From NCBI RefSeq assembly GCF_001546485.1, contig NZ_KQ956830.1, forward strand, positions 120,366 to 184,365: a DNA stretch of 64,000 nt, read 5' to 3'. Numbering within the stretch: the first letter of the stretch is position 1; each line of letters begins with the position of its first letter. Below are positions 37,576 to 46,137 of the stretch, piece by piece. This DNA comes from Gardnerella vaginalis. GTDB lineage: Bacteria > Actinomycetota > Actinomycetes > Actinomycetales > Bifidobacteriaceae. The notes beneath the pieces were generated by a model. It did not search any database. It was given only the letters and a program-made list of their open reading frames with translations, and had not been told where the DNA came from. A program made the translations under genes and the position numbers.

Positions 37576-38296
37576 TTTTCGCGCTTGGCTTGAAGGTAGG
37601 CATTATATTGTTGCAATCGTTGCAATCTTATTGTCCGTAGTCCTTCCCTCTTTAATGCTTGTTATATTCAGATCATTTGTAACGCAGTTGCCAGTTTATG
37701 TTGGTTATATTTGTTTGCCAGATTCTGCTAATGTGCATAATGCGGTAGAAGGTATAACGTTCCAATGTCAATCTGGTAGTAGTGTTGTTAATTTTGTTGT
37801 TCCTCTGTATGAAGTTATTGTAGTTGGGTTTATTGCCGCGGCATTCGTTTGCCTTGCTCCGATTATGGTATCGTGGGAACGTTTCGTGATGAAAAGGTTG
37901 CGAATATATGCATTGAGTGCTGCTTTATTGTGTTTGTTTGTTTCATTCGGCGCTTCAGTGTTAATTGTTCGTATAATTGACTTGCAGTTATTGAGTACAT
38001 TGCAGATGATTTTAGGTAATGCGTGGATTGATATTGTGCTAATAATGATTGGATTAGCATGTTTTGGAAGGTTTTACGGCCTTGCATTTGGCGTCTTTTT
38101 AGCGGTGATGAACATTGCCACACAAGGTTTGCAAAGTAAAATTGGGTTGATTTTGCGATGGTATCCTTCTGGAACTTTGCCTGTAATTCCTGGACAATCC
38201 ATATTGTTATACGTCATTGTTGTGCTTACTGTAATTGCAGTTTGCCTATGGAGTGGCACGTGTGGACGTGGATTGCTTTATTTTGAACGTGCTTAA
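37565..38296 (+). CDS. ABC transporter-associated integral membrane protein
   Basis: 243 residues from the ATG at 37565 (MKNNFRAWLEGRHY), which overlaps the upstream stop by 11 bases. About six transmembrane segments and no soluble domain. It is most likely the second permease subunit of the three-gene ABC system; family not recognised beyond ABC-2-like. An in-frame TTG at 37553 is a less likely start. Confidence 0.68.
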   Translation: MKNNFRAWLEGRHYIVAIVAILLSVVLPSLMLVIFRSFVTQLPVYVGYICLPDSANVHNAVEGITFQCQSGSSVVNFVVPLYEVIVVGFIAAAFVCLAPIMVSWERFVMKRLRIYALSAALLCLFVSFGASVLIVRIIDLQLLSTLQMILGNAWIDIVLIMIGLACFGRFYGLAFGVFLAVMNIATQGLQSKIGLILRWYPSGTLPVIPGQSILLYVIVVLTVIAVCLWSGTCGRGLLYFERA

Positions 38297-38350
38297 AATG
38301 CGTGTTTAATTATGTTTTAAAAGTCAACTCAATAGTGTTTAATAGAACGT

Positions 38351-39691
38351 ATGTTCGATAATATTGTGATGTTTGTTTTAATGGTGGTTGCTGTAGCAAT
38401 AACCGCTGTTATTGTGCTGGCTATTGTTAAGCACAACTCTGGAACGCAAGGCGCTAATGGCGTAAACCAGCGCGAATTTAACGAATTGCGCTCGCAGTAT
38501 GAACAAGCGCGCGCTCAAGCTCAAGAAAATGGCAATCAGGCTATACGGTATCGCACGCAAGCAGAGCAGCTTGCTGAGCGATTAAAGTTTGTTGAAGCAG
38601 AACTTGTTAAAGCGCAGCAAGCAGAGCAATTGCGAGTGAATCGCGAAGAACAATTGCGCGCAGAGCGAGAAGAACGCGAACGGTTAAATCGTGAAAAAAC
38701 TTTGAAAGAGCAAGGTAAAGTCTTGGAAGCGCTTGCTCCAGTAAAAGACAATCTCGAAGCATTGAAGAATAAAGTTTCGCAGATTGAAGAAGGGCGTAAG
38801 CAAGAAATGGGCGTGCTGAGCACTCAGCTTAAAGGCTTAAGTGAGCAGCAAACAAGGCTTGACCGCGAAACAAGTTCGCTTTCTGCAGCATTGCGAAATA
38901 ATAAGGTTCGCGGAGCTTGGGGTGAGGCTCAACTAAAGAATATTGTGGAATCTGCAGGCTTGCTTGAGCATGTTGATTTTGATACGCAGGTTGTTGTAAC
39001 TGGAGTAAATGGCGAGCAGCAGAGGCCAGATATGGTTGTGCATCTGCCAGGAGGCAAAACAATTCCAGTTGATGCAAAAGTTCCGTATGCGGATTATCAG
39101 CGAGCTTGCGAAATCCCAGATAATGCAAGTGACGAAGAATTAGCTAGAAGGAGCGAGCTTCTCAAAGCGCATGCTAAGGCTTTGCGAGAACACGTGCGAG
39201 TATTAGGAGCTAAAGCGTATTGGCAGGCTTTTGAAACAGCACCAGACTTTGTAGTTGCATTTATTCCAAACGAAGCGTTGCTTCAGGCGGCTCTTGAAGC
39301 GGATCCAACGCTTATGGATGATGCTTTTGCGCAAAAAGTAGCACTTACTTCACCAGTTACTTTGTGGGCTGTGCTTAAGTCTGTTGCGTACGCATGGCAG
39401 CAGCAAAGTCTTACAGATGATGCAAAAGAACTTTTCGATTTATCTAGAGAATTGTACGATCGCTTTGCGGTTCTTGGAGAAAATGCTTCAAAACTTGGCG
39501 TATCTTTGGCAAGAACAGTTGCAGCTTACAATAAGTTTGCTTCTTCGCTTGAGTCTAGAGTGTTGGTAACAGCGCGTAAACTTCAGAAGTTAGACCAAAG
39601 TAAAGTTATTGCTTCAATAGATCTTATTGACTCTGATAAAGCTGATGTTAAAGAGCTGAGCGCTCCAGAAGTATCAGTAGAAGATCGTTAA
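38351..39691 (+). CDS. rmuC: DNA recombination protein RmuC
   Basis: A 446-residue protein with an N-terminal membrane anchor (about 5-26), a long Glu/Gln/Arg-rich coiled coil (about 40-180) and the RmuC nuclease-like domain (NNKVRGAWGEAQLKNIVESA, QRPDMVVHLPGGKTIPVDAK, YADYQRA). RmuC limits inversions at short inverted repeats. TTTAAT ends 7 bases before the ATG and no ribosome binding site is seen. Confidence 0.92.
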   Translation: MFDNIVMFVLMVVAVAITAVIVLAIVKHNSGTQGANGVNQREFNELRSQYEQARAQAQENGNQAIRYRTQAEQLAERLKFVEAELVKAQQAEQLRVNREEQLRAEREERERLNREKTLKEQGKVLEALAPVKDNLEALKNKVSQIEEGRKQEMGVLSTQLKGLSEQQTRLDRETSSLSAALRNNKVRGAWGEAQLKNIVESAGLLEHVDFDTQVVVTGVNGEQQRPDMVVHLPGGKTIPVDAKVPYADYQRACEIPDNASDEELARRSELLKAHAKALREHVRVLGAKAYWQAFETAPDFVVAFIPNEALLQAALEADPTLMDDAFAQKVALTSPVTLWAVLKSVAYAWQQQSLTDDAKELFDLSRELYDRFAVLGENASKLGVSLARTVAAYNKFASSLESRVLVTARKLQKLDQSKVIASIDLIDSDKADVKELSAPEVSVEDR

Positions 39692-39749
39692 GCATAAAAA
39701 CATTAAAGCATCAAAAATTGAACAACTCTAAACGCTAAGGAGTGCAAAA

Positions 39750-40598
39750 ATGGCAGAATTACAAGAGGAACGCGCGGAACTTAAACGCATGCTTTGTTCG
39801 GATATGAGTGCGAAACCATTTAGCGAACTGTTTTCTGTTACATTTGCTCAGCGCGGCTCTAAGCTAGTTGGTGATGTTCTTTTTGATGCAATTGAGAAAG
39901 CTGGGTATTCGTTAGAGCGCGATGTTGACGCTGTTGGTGCGTTAACTGCTGCTGCTGTGCCGATGGTTTTTGCGCTTATTCATGCTGCAGAACGTAAAGG
40001 AATTGCACTCGACGGCTTTGTTATGGATTTTGTTTTCCCTGCAACAAAAGGTCCATCTGTTAAAGGCAAGCGAGTGCTGTTGCTTGATTCTTGGCTTTCT
40101 GAAAAATCGTATGTTCAAACTTCTTCGCTTGTGACTTTACGACACGGAAATGAATTAAGTCTTGATTTTGGTATTGTTCATCAGCAAGGCGCGCAAATTC
40201 TTGCTATAGTTGCATTAATTGGTGGTGTTGACGCCGACGAACAAGGCACAAGGCATCTTCAATTAGTAAATCCAATAAGTGAGGAGAGTACTAAAATGGC
40301 ATTTGTTCAAGCTTTCGGTGAAGAAGAATTACGTGCAGATGCAGATCACGAAGATTGCTGCAACGATCATTGCTGTGGTGGTCATTGTGAGGTTAAATGC
40401 ACGGGTGATTGCGCTCATGATGGTTGCACTGAGCCATGCTGTGAAGATAACTGCTGCGGTGGCCATTGCAAGGTAGAGTGCACTGGTGATTGTGCTCATG
40501 ATGGTTGCACTGAGCCTTGCTGCGAGGATAACTGCTGTGGCGGTCACTGCAAGTCAGGTTGCACAGGAGATTGCGCAACTGACGGCTGCCAAGACTAG
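39750..40598 (+). CDS. Phosphoribosyltransferase-like protein with metallothionein-like Cys-rich tail
   Basis: A 282-residue protein from an ATG preceded by AAGGAG. Residues 1-185 resemble orotate phosphoribosyltransferase in layout, but the PRPP loop is degenerate (RVLLLDSWLSEKSYVQT instead of a DD-x-TTGGS type), so catalysis is doubtful. Residues 203-282 are three near-identical 27-residue repeats, each with eight Cys in the order CC-x3-CC-x3-C-x3-C-x3-C-x4-C and several His and Asp. This suggests metal (zinc or copper) or redox binding. It sits between rmuC and a tRNA/rRNA methyltransferase gene. Function unknown. Confidence 0.75.
   Translation: MAELQEERAELKRMLCSDMSAKPFSELFSVTFAQRGSKLVGDVLFDAIEKAGYSLERDVDAVGALTAAAVPMVFALIHAAERKGIALDGFVMDFVFPATKGPSVKGKRVLLLDSWLSEKSYVQTSSLVTLRHGNELSLDFGIVHQQGAQILAIVALIGGVDADEQGTRHLQLVNPISEESTKMAFVQAFGEEELRADADHEDCCNDHCCGGHCEVKCTGDCAHDGCTEPCCEDNCCGGHCKVECTGDCAHDGCTEPCCEDNCCGGHCKSGCTGDCATDGCQD
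40356..40595 (+). repeat. In-frame 81-bp tandem repeat encoding the Cys-rich units
   Basis: Three copies at 40356-40436, 40437-40517 and 40518-40595. Copies 1 and 2 differ mainly at synonymous or single-residue positions; copy 3 ends early at the stop. Such repeats can change copy number by slippage or recombination without shifting the frame. Confidence 0.88.
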
Positions 40599-40654
40599 TT
40601 GCAAAGACTAGATGCCAATACTAAGCAAAAGTATTAACGGAGCAAAACTTATAC

Positions 40655-41461
40655 ATGCACGAACCGAATCCAATTACTTTGGCTGCAAAAGCTTCCGATG
40701 AGCCAGAATTTCGACCTATAGGAGTTGGCCCGTGGGAAGAAGAACACCCAGGTGAGCCTCGTCCAGATAATCCAGAATCGCCAAATTATGATGCGCGGTT
40801 TAGCACTGAATTACTAGACGAAGGCGACCAGCGTAACGTCTTAGACCGCTACCGATACTGGAAAGTAGAAGCTATAAAAGCGGATCTCGATTCTAAAGGC
40901 CGTCATGAGTTTGAAGTAGCTGTAGAAAATTGGACTCACGATTTCAACATAGGCTCTATGGTTCGCACTGCAAACGCGTTTACTGCGAAAAAAGTGTATA
41001 TCGTAGGGCCTCATAAATGGAATCGCAAAGGCTCGTTAATGACTGAGCTTTACCAATACGTTGAGTGCTGCCCAACGATTGAAACTCTAGTGACTAATTG
41101 GCGCGAAGATATGCTTAAAGAAGCAGAAGAAGCGCATCAACTTTTGCTGAAAGCACAAGCAGAAGGCAATAAAGAAGCCGAAAAAATCGCAAATATCAAG
41201 GAACAAGACGCTAAAAACGCTCGCGTTATAGCGCTCGATATTATTCCAGGCGCTGTTGCTATGGAAAACTACAAGTTCCCTAAACGTTGTCTTATGCTTT
41301 TTGGTGCAGAAGGTCCAGGTCTTTCTAAAAAAGCACTAGAAATGGCGGATGACGTTGTTTATATTTCGCAATTCGGCTCTGTTCGCTCGCTAAATGCAGG
41401 AGCTGCTGCGGCTGTTTCCATGCACGCGTGGATTGCGCAGCATGCAGCACCAAATTGCTGA
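40655..41461 (+). CDS. TrmH/SpoU family RNA 2'-O-methyltransferase
   Basis: A 268-residue SPOUT methyltransferase with the three family motifs: NWTHDFNIGSMVRTANAF (motif 1), LMLFGAEGPGLS (motif 2) and ISQFGSVRSLNAGAAAAVSM (motif 3, knot). It probably methylates a tRNA or rRNA ribose; the exact position cannot be told. The N-terminal 60 residues are polar and specific to this group. Confidence 0.88.
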   Translation: MHEPNPITLAAKASDEPEFRPIGVGPWEEEHPGEPRPDNPESPNYDARFSTELLDEGDQRNVLDRYRYWKVEAIKADLDSKGRHEFEVAVENWTHDFNIGSMVRTANAFTAKKVYIVGPHKWNRKGSLMTELYQYVECCPTIETLVTNWREDMLKEAEEAHQLLLKAQAEGNKEAEKIANIKEQDAKNARVIALDIIPGAVAMENYKFPKRCLMLFGAEGPGLSKKALEMADDVVYISQFGSVRSLNAGAAAAVSMHAWIAQHAAPNC

Positions 41462-41462
41462 G

Positions 41463-41587
41463 TCTTAATTAAAAACTTAATTAAAATCTTAATTAAAATT
41501 TCAGCAGCAGAATCTCATCAGTAATGTTAATTAAAACGCAATAGCATGTACTCATAAACGTTTACATTTAATGTGTATTTTTTTTTT
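41463..41587. repeat. TTAATTAA repeats and a T10 tract before an ABC exporter gene
   Basis: CTTAATTAAAA-like units occur three times between 41463 and 41502, with a related GTTAATTAAAAC near 41526. A run of ten T lies at 41578-41587, only 20 bases before the ATG at 41608, between TTTACA (41561-41566) and GATACT (41594-41599). Confidence 0.6.
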
Positions 41588-41607
41588 ATTTGTGATACTG
41601 TTAATTT

Positions 41608-42627
41608 ATGTTAGAATTCCAACATATTACAAAGCGTTTTGGCGAAAAAACAGCGCTTAATGACGTTTCTTTCGTCGCCGAAGACGGTAAAGTCACGGGC
41701 TTTTTGGGCCCTAACGGCGCTGGTAAATCTACTACCATGCGTTGTGCGTTAAATCTTATTCATGCCAGTAGTGGCACTTCTCTTATTGACGGCAAACCTT
41801 ATGCAAAAATTGCCTCTCCAATGACGGAAGTTGGAGCAGTTCTTGATGCAAAGTCTGCTCACAGGGGTCGTACGGCTTACAATCACCTGTATTCGCTGGC
41901 TTTAACTCACGGAATATCAAAAAAGCGCGTTGATGAAGTGATTGATATTACTGGTTTATCAAGTGTTAAAACCCGCAAAGCAGGCTCCTTCTCGCTCGGT
42001 ATGAGCCAGCGTCTTTCCATTGCTGCAGCGCTTTTAGCAGACCCACACAATCTTATTTTGGACGAGCCAATTAACGGCTTAGATCCAGAAGGCGTTAAGT
42101 GGGTTCGTGAATTATGCAAGTATTACGCAAGCGAAGGCCGCGCAATACTACTTAGCTCGCACTTAATGAGCGAAGTTGCGCTTACTGCAGATAACCTTGT
42201 GATTATTGCGCATGGCGAAATTTTGGAGCGCACAACAGTACAAGATTTTGTTGACGCACATTCGCAGCACGCTGTGCGACTTGTAACTCCAGAAGGTGAA
42301 AAACTAAAGTCAGTGCTTGCTCAAAACAATCCTGAATGCAAGATTTTGCAAGATACTCGCACTCCTCAAGATGTTCAAGAAGGCGAGCTTTTTAGAATAA
42401 CAGGATGTGAGCTTAATCAGCTTGCTCGCGAAATTGCGGATAATCAAATTTTGGTATATCAGCTAGATCAAGAGCACGCATCACTTGAGGAAGCATATTT
42501 GGCTCTTACGCATGGTCAAGAGCAGTACGTAACGAAGGCTGTTCCTAGCAGCGGCGCGAAGCCAAGTGAACAAAAGACTACTGAGCAAAGCGCAACGCAA
42601 TCTAACAATGATGGGAGTGCAAAATGA
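41608..42627 (+). CDS. ABC transporter ATP-binding protein (BcrA/antibiotic-export type)
   Basis: A 339-residue ATPase: Walker A GPNGAGKSTT, signature FSLGMSQRLS, Walker B NLILDEPINGLDPEG, switch His in LLSSHLMSEV. A C-terminal extension of about 120 residues follows, typical of the ABC-2 exporter group and ending in a polar tail. GATACT ends 8 bases before the ATG and there is no ribosome binding site, so the mRNA may be leaderless. Its stop overlaps the permease start by 4 bases (ATGA). Confidence 0.9.
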   Translation: MLEFQHITKRFGEKTALNDVSFVAEDGKVTGFLGPNGAGKSTTMRCALNLIHASSGTSLIDGKPYAKIASPMTEVGAVLDAKSAHRGRTAYNHLYSLALTHGISKKRVDEVIDITGLSSVKTRKAGSFSLGMSQRLSIAAALLADPHNLILDEPINGLDPEGVKWVRELCKYYASEGRAILLSSHLMSEVALTADNLVIIAHGEILERTTVQDFVDAHSQHAVRLVTPEGEKLKSVLAQNNPECKILQDTRTPQDVQEGELFRITGCELNQLAREIADNQILVYQLDQEHASLEEAYLALTHGQEQYVTKAVPSSGAKPSEQKTTEQSATQSNNDGSAK

Positions 42628-43613
42628 GTGAGCAAGTAGCAAACCAACAAGTGCAATCTTCTGAGTTCAATGCACACCAATCCAACGCGTACAAAACAGG
42701 CCGCAGCATGAACGCTCAACACTTGCGCCTAACATTTATGCACACGCTTAAATCCGAGATTGTTAAGTTGCGCGGACTCGCGTCAACATGGTGGTGCATG
42801 GCATTAGCTATTGTTTTGCCAGTAATCTTTAGCTTTATTATCGCGATTGTGCAAAAAGCAATGTCTAAAGTTGACATTAAGAATGGAGCAAATCAAGGTA
42901 GATCAAGCGCTGCAATTACTGTTGGGCCAAGCAATAAAAGCAGCCTTATTGCATCTCAAGATAGCATTTTCCACTTAGTTATTAGTTTTGCTTCTGTATC
43001 TTTGATTGTTTTGGCGATTTTTGCAGTGCTTGCTGTAACCGCGGAACATTCTACGACTTCAATTCAGGCTTCTCTTACTGCCGTACCTCGAAGGGGTATG
43101 TTCTTTACGGCTAAGTTTATAGCGGTTGCAATCTACGTTTTTGTAGTGCAACTTATTGCAATGGCAGTTTCGTTAGCTGCTGCAGAATTAGCTTTTATGG
43201 GAGATAACATTTCCGGATTATCTGGAAGCAGCGCGTGGAAATTGCCTCTTACGCTGTTTCTTGGATCTCCTGCAATTATGGTTGTTGTAGCAGCAATGGC
43301 GTACGGTTTTGGCATGATTTGCAAGTCAACTGCTGGCGGAATTATGTGCGTTATTGGAGCCGTGATGATTTTGCCTAGTGTTGTTAGCATTATTATGTTT
43401 GCGAGCAATTTCGCGAAGTGGAATTCAATACTTATGCAGCTTTTGCCAGCCGCAGCGGTAGAGAAATTCTTGGGCGGCTCCCCTAATTCGGGTGCACAGC
43501 TTCCACCAAACGCATATATTTTCACATGGTGGCAATCAGGCTTGGTGGTTCTCGCTTGGGGCGTAATCATGTATGCAATTGGCCACGTTGTTGAAAAGCA
43601 TCGCGATATTTAA
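42624..43613 (+). CDS. ABC-2 type transporter permease
   Basis: A 329-residue protein with a polar N-terminus of about 45 residues and six membrane segments. The motif-like region LKSEIVKLRGLASTWWCM precedes the first, as in ABC-2 permeases of peptide or drug exporters. ATGA overlap with the ATPase gene shows an obligate pair. The substrate is unknown; self-protection against host or bacterial peptides is one possibility. Confidence 0.88.
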   Translation: MSEQVANQQVQSSEFNAHQSNAYKTGRSMNAQHLRLTFMHTLKSEIVKLRGLASTWWCMALAIVLPVIFSFIIAIVQKAMSKVDIKNGANQGRSSAAITVGPSNKSSLIASQDSIFHLVISFASVSLIVLAIFAVLAVTAEHSTTSIQASLTAVPRRGMFFTAKFIAVAIYVFVVQLIAMAVSLAAAELAFMGDNISGLSGSSAWKLPLTLFLGSPAIMVVVAAMAYGFGMICKSTAGGIMCVIGAVMILPSVVSIIMFASNFAKWNSILMQLLPAAAVEKFLGGSPNSGAQLPPNAYIFTWWQSGLVVLAWGVIMYAIGHVVEKHRDI

Positions 43614-43653
43614 ATCTCTGCAAATAATATTTTGCAAATAAAATTTAACAAAT

Positions 43654-43703
43654 AAAATAAGGGCTTTATCTCGTAACTGGCTACAAGATAAAGCCCTTAT
43701 TTT
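43654..43703. terminator. Strong bidirectional terminator between the ABC operon and vly
   Basis: An 18-bp perfect stem (43654-43671 with 43686-43703), flanked by A and T runs, between convergent genes. Confidence 0.93.
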
Positions 43704-43761
43704 ATTTACTTTTCTATTTTTCTATATTTATTTTTTCTATATTTAATTATGTGCTATGAGT

Positions 43762-45312
43762 TCAGTCATTCTTCACAGTTTCAGATACATGTGGCCATAA
43801 GGTCGTACCCCAGTTGGTAATGGTGCGCTGACGAACGAGTGGCAAATCGGAGCGATCGTACACGGTGCGCCATGGTTCCCAAACTAAGCCGGTCTTTTCT
43901 TGCAGCTTGATACGAAGGTTGCGTACATTACCCTTGAACTGGATAGTTGTATTGAAGTGAGATGTGCGGTACTTGCCGTTGCCTTCCCAAGCGCGAGAAC
44001 GCACGTAAGGAGTGCCATCAATCTCAGTGCCGTACTCATCCCAGTAGATATAGTAACGAGCTACGTAAGCTCCACGGTGATCCAAAGTCAAATAACCGTC
44101 GCGATAAGAAGAAACCTTGGTTTCAATATAGTCGCTATTGGATTGCAATGTAGCTACTTCGTTATCCTTAACGAAAGAAGTAGTGTAAGCAATCGGTACA
44201 GCTGGGCTGGAGGTGCTCAAGTTAGCACCTTCCTGAATCAAAGACTTCAGCGTATTGATATCGCCAGTAATAACTTTAGCTGCACCGTTAGCGCTACCGC
44301 CGAGGATTACAGCGGTTACAGAAGTATTCTGCAAAATGCGGTGGAACTCGGTATTTGGCTTAATTTCAACACCCTTAATAGCGGCTTCCACAGCAGCCTG
44401 GAAATCAGTGCTCTTGCTGCGGGTATCAAACTTCACATACATAGAGCGACCGTAGGATACGTTTGAAACATATACTGGAGGGCGCTTGCTATCAATGCCG
44501 CGGCTCTTCAAGTTTTCTGCTGTAGTGCATGGTGCGAAGAAGTCAGCTGGGCTATCTGGAGCGTCAACGCTTACTGTGTAGTAAGTTTGTTTGAAGTTCA
44601 CAATTTGAGTCTGCTTCTCACCCTTGTGCACAGCGTCGAAATCAATCTTCAGCGGAACGCCAATCTTCGCAAAATCAGCACCGAACTTAGCCTTGAGCTG
44701 ATTCATGCTTTGTGCGCTTGCAGAATCGTACTGCATGCGAGCAGCCACATGATGGCTTGCAGCATATTGTGCATTCCACTTGGAAACTAAGCCGTTCACA
44801 GCGGAAGTTACAGAGCTCTTGGTTGGGCGCTGAACAGTTACAGCACTTTCGCCGCCGTGGAATCCTGGCAAATCAACGCTCAACGTGATTGGAGCGCGGT
44901 TTGCAGAAATCAGGCTTGGCATATTGTCCATCAAATTCTTATCAGCACGGAAAAGAGCACCTGGGTATACGCGATCATCGTTGGCGGAAGTAACCGACAA
45001 GTTTGAAGTTGTGTTTGTGATGTTCTTCTTCTGATGCTCAACAACAACGAATTCGCTGCCATTGTTGAAGCTGTCGCTTGAGAATTTGTTGTCAATGGTT
45101 TCGCCATGACGTGCGAGAATATTTGTTTTATCGTATTGCAAATCCCACAAATAATTGTTCAGAGCATCCTTGCTAGCTGCGCAGGATGGGGTTGGTTCTG
45201 GGGCTTTTGGTGCAGGAGCAGCCATTGCTGGCGCTGCCAAACCTTGTGGGAGAATAGTTGCGCCGGCAAGCAACAACATTGCTGCATTACGGTAGAACTT
45301 TATCTTCTTCAT
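43762..45312 (-). CDS. vly: Vaginolysin, cholesterol-dependent cytolysin
   Basis: A 516-residue pore-forming toxin. A Sec signal peptide covers about 1-32 (MKKIKFYRN, hydrophobic core, APAMAAPAP). The undecapeptide EKTGLVWEPWR is at 472-482, with Pro in place of the usual second Trp, as in human-specific cytolysins. The cholesterol-recognition Thr-Leu lies in GTTLWPHV. The CD59-binding pattern Y-x-Y-x14-R-S is exact (YIYWDEY ... YVRS), which explains specificity for human cells. GAAGGA precedes the ATG. This is the hallmark virulence factor of Gardnerella. It has its own terminator and a long upstream region. Confidence 0.98.
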   Translation of the reverse strand: MKKIKFYRNAAMLLLAGATILPQGLAAPAMAAPAPKAPEPTPSCAASKDALNNYLWDLQYDKTNILARHGETIDNKFSSDSFNNGSEFVVVEHQKKNITNTTSNLSVTSANDDRVYPGALFRADKNLMDNMPSLISANRAPITLSVDLPGFHGGESAVTVQRPTKSSVTSAVNGLVSKWNAQYAASHHVAARMQYDSASAQSMNQLKAKFGADFAKIGVPLKIDFDAVHKGEKQTQIVNFKQTYYTVSVDAPDSPADFFAPCTTAENLKSRGIDSKRPPVYVSNVSYGRSMYVKFDTRSKSTDFQAAVEAAIKGVEIKPNTEFHRILQNTSVTAVILGGSANGAAKVITGDINTLKSLIQEGANLSTSSPAVPIAYTTSFVKDNEVATLQSNSDYIETKVSSYRDGYLTLDHRGAYVARYYIYWDEYGTEIDGTPYVRSRAWEGNGKYRTSHFNTTIQFKGNVRNLRIKLQEKTGLVWEPWRTVYDRSDLPLVRQRTITNWGTTLWPHVSETVKND

Positions 45313-45834
45313 ATATTTCCTTCTATTTTTTAAAATATTTTCGATTATTATTTTTCAGATTATTGTTCTTGTGAGAGGCTGTAATTTATTTGCTTCTGTG
45401 CATGATATGCTTCTCTGCATTAGTTTTAGCATCTCACATCACCTGATTATTACATACTTTTTTATTTATGCGATAGAGAGCTAAAATAAATTTTCATACT
45501 TTAAACAAATGCTTAAATATTGCTGAAATACCAACATTCTTCCATTACGCCATTTTTGAGCTTACGGCGTGTTGGGATAGAATGAACTGCAAATTTCGCC
45601 ATTTTTATACGTGATAATTTTGTGAAAATATATGTAAATGTATGCAATAATCAATATCTGCGTGATAACCGACTCTCTTTTTAAATATCGTCATACAATG
45701 TTCTCTTGAAAAGATGGATCAATAATCTAGTGCGCATTTCAGGAAAATATTGCTGCAATAATGTGTGTAAAGCTTTTATCCACATTACTTTTTCTGTTAT
45801 GCGAAGGTCACGCATCACACATATAGTTGAGGTT
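45313..45834. other. Divergent control region of vly and gatCAB
   Basis: 522 bases of AT-rich sequence between vly (minus) and gatC (plus). It must hold both promoters. The gatC -10 box is at 45822-45827. No convincing gene, long homopolymer or strong dyad for vly control was found. Confidence 0.6.
45822..45827 (+). promoter_or_regulatory. -10 box for a leaderless gatC transcript
   Basis: TATAGT ends 7 bases before the gatC ATG. The GAGG only 2 bases from the ATG is too close to serve as a normal ribosome binding site. Confidence 0.5.
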
Positions 45835-46131
45835 ATGCCTACATTCACACGCGAAGAAATTGAGCATCTGGGAGTTCTTTCCCAGATTGCGCTTAGCGAC
45901 GAAGAAATTAGTCGCTTGCAGGGCGAATTGAACGTCATTGCAGAATCTATTAATAAAGTACAGGAAGTTGCTGGCGAAGATGTGCCACCTACTGCAAATC
46001 CTGTGCCTCTTGAAGCGTATTTGCGCCCTGATGTGCCTGCTACGCCATTAACTCAGGAGGAAGCGCTTTCTGGCGCTCCTAAGAGCGAGTCTGGCATGTT
46101 TGTAGCGCCTCGCATTTTGGGGGAGGAATAA
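45835..46131 (+). CDS. gatC: Glutamyl/aspartyl-tRNA amidotransferase subunit C
   Basis: 98 residues, [20 protein letters not shown], with the C-terminal [20 protein letters not shown] that wraps GatA. It is the scaffold of the GatCAB complex that converts Glu-tRNA(Gln) to Gln-tRNA(Gln). The frame is open back to 45706, but family length and the -10 box at 45822 support 45835. It is first in the gatC-gatA-gatB operon. Confidence 0.93.
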   Translation: MPTFTREEIEHLGVLSQIALSDEEISRLQGELNVIAESINKVQEVAGEDVPPTANPVPLEAYLRPDVPATPLTQEEALSGAPKSESGMFVAPRILGEE

Positions 46132-46137
46132 AATAAC

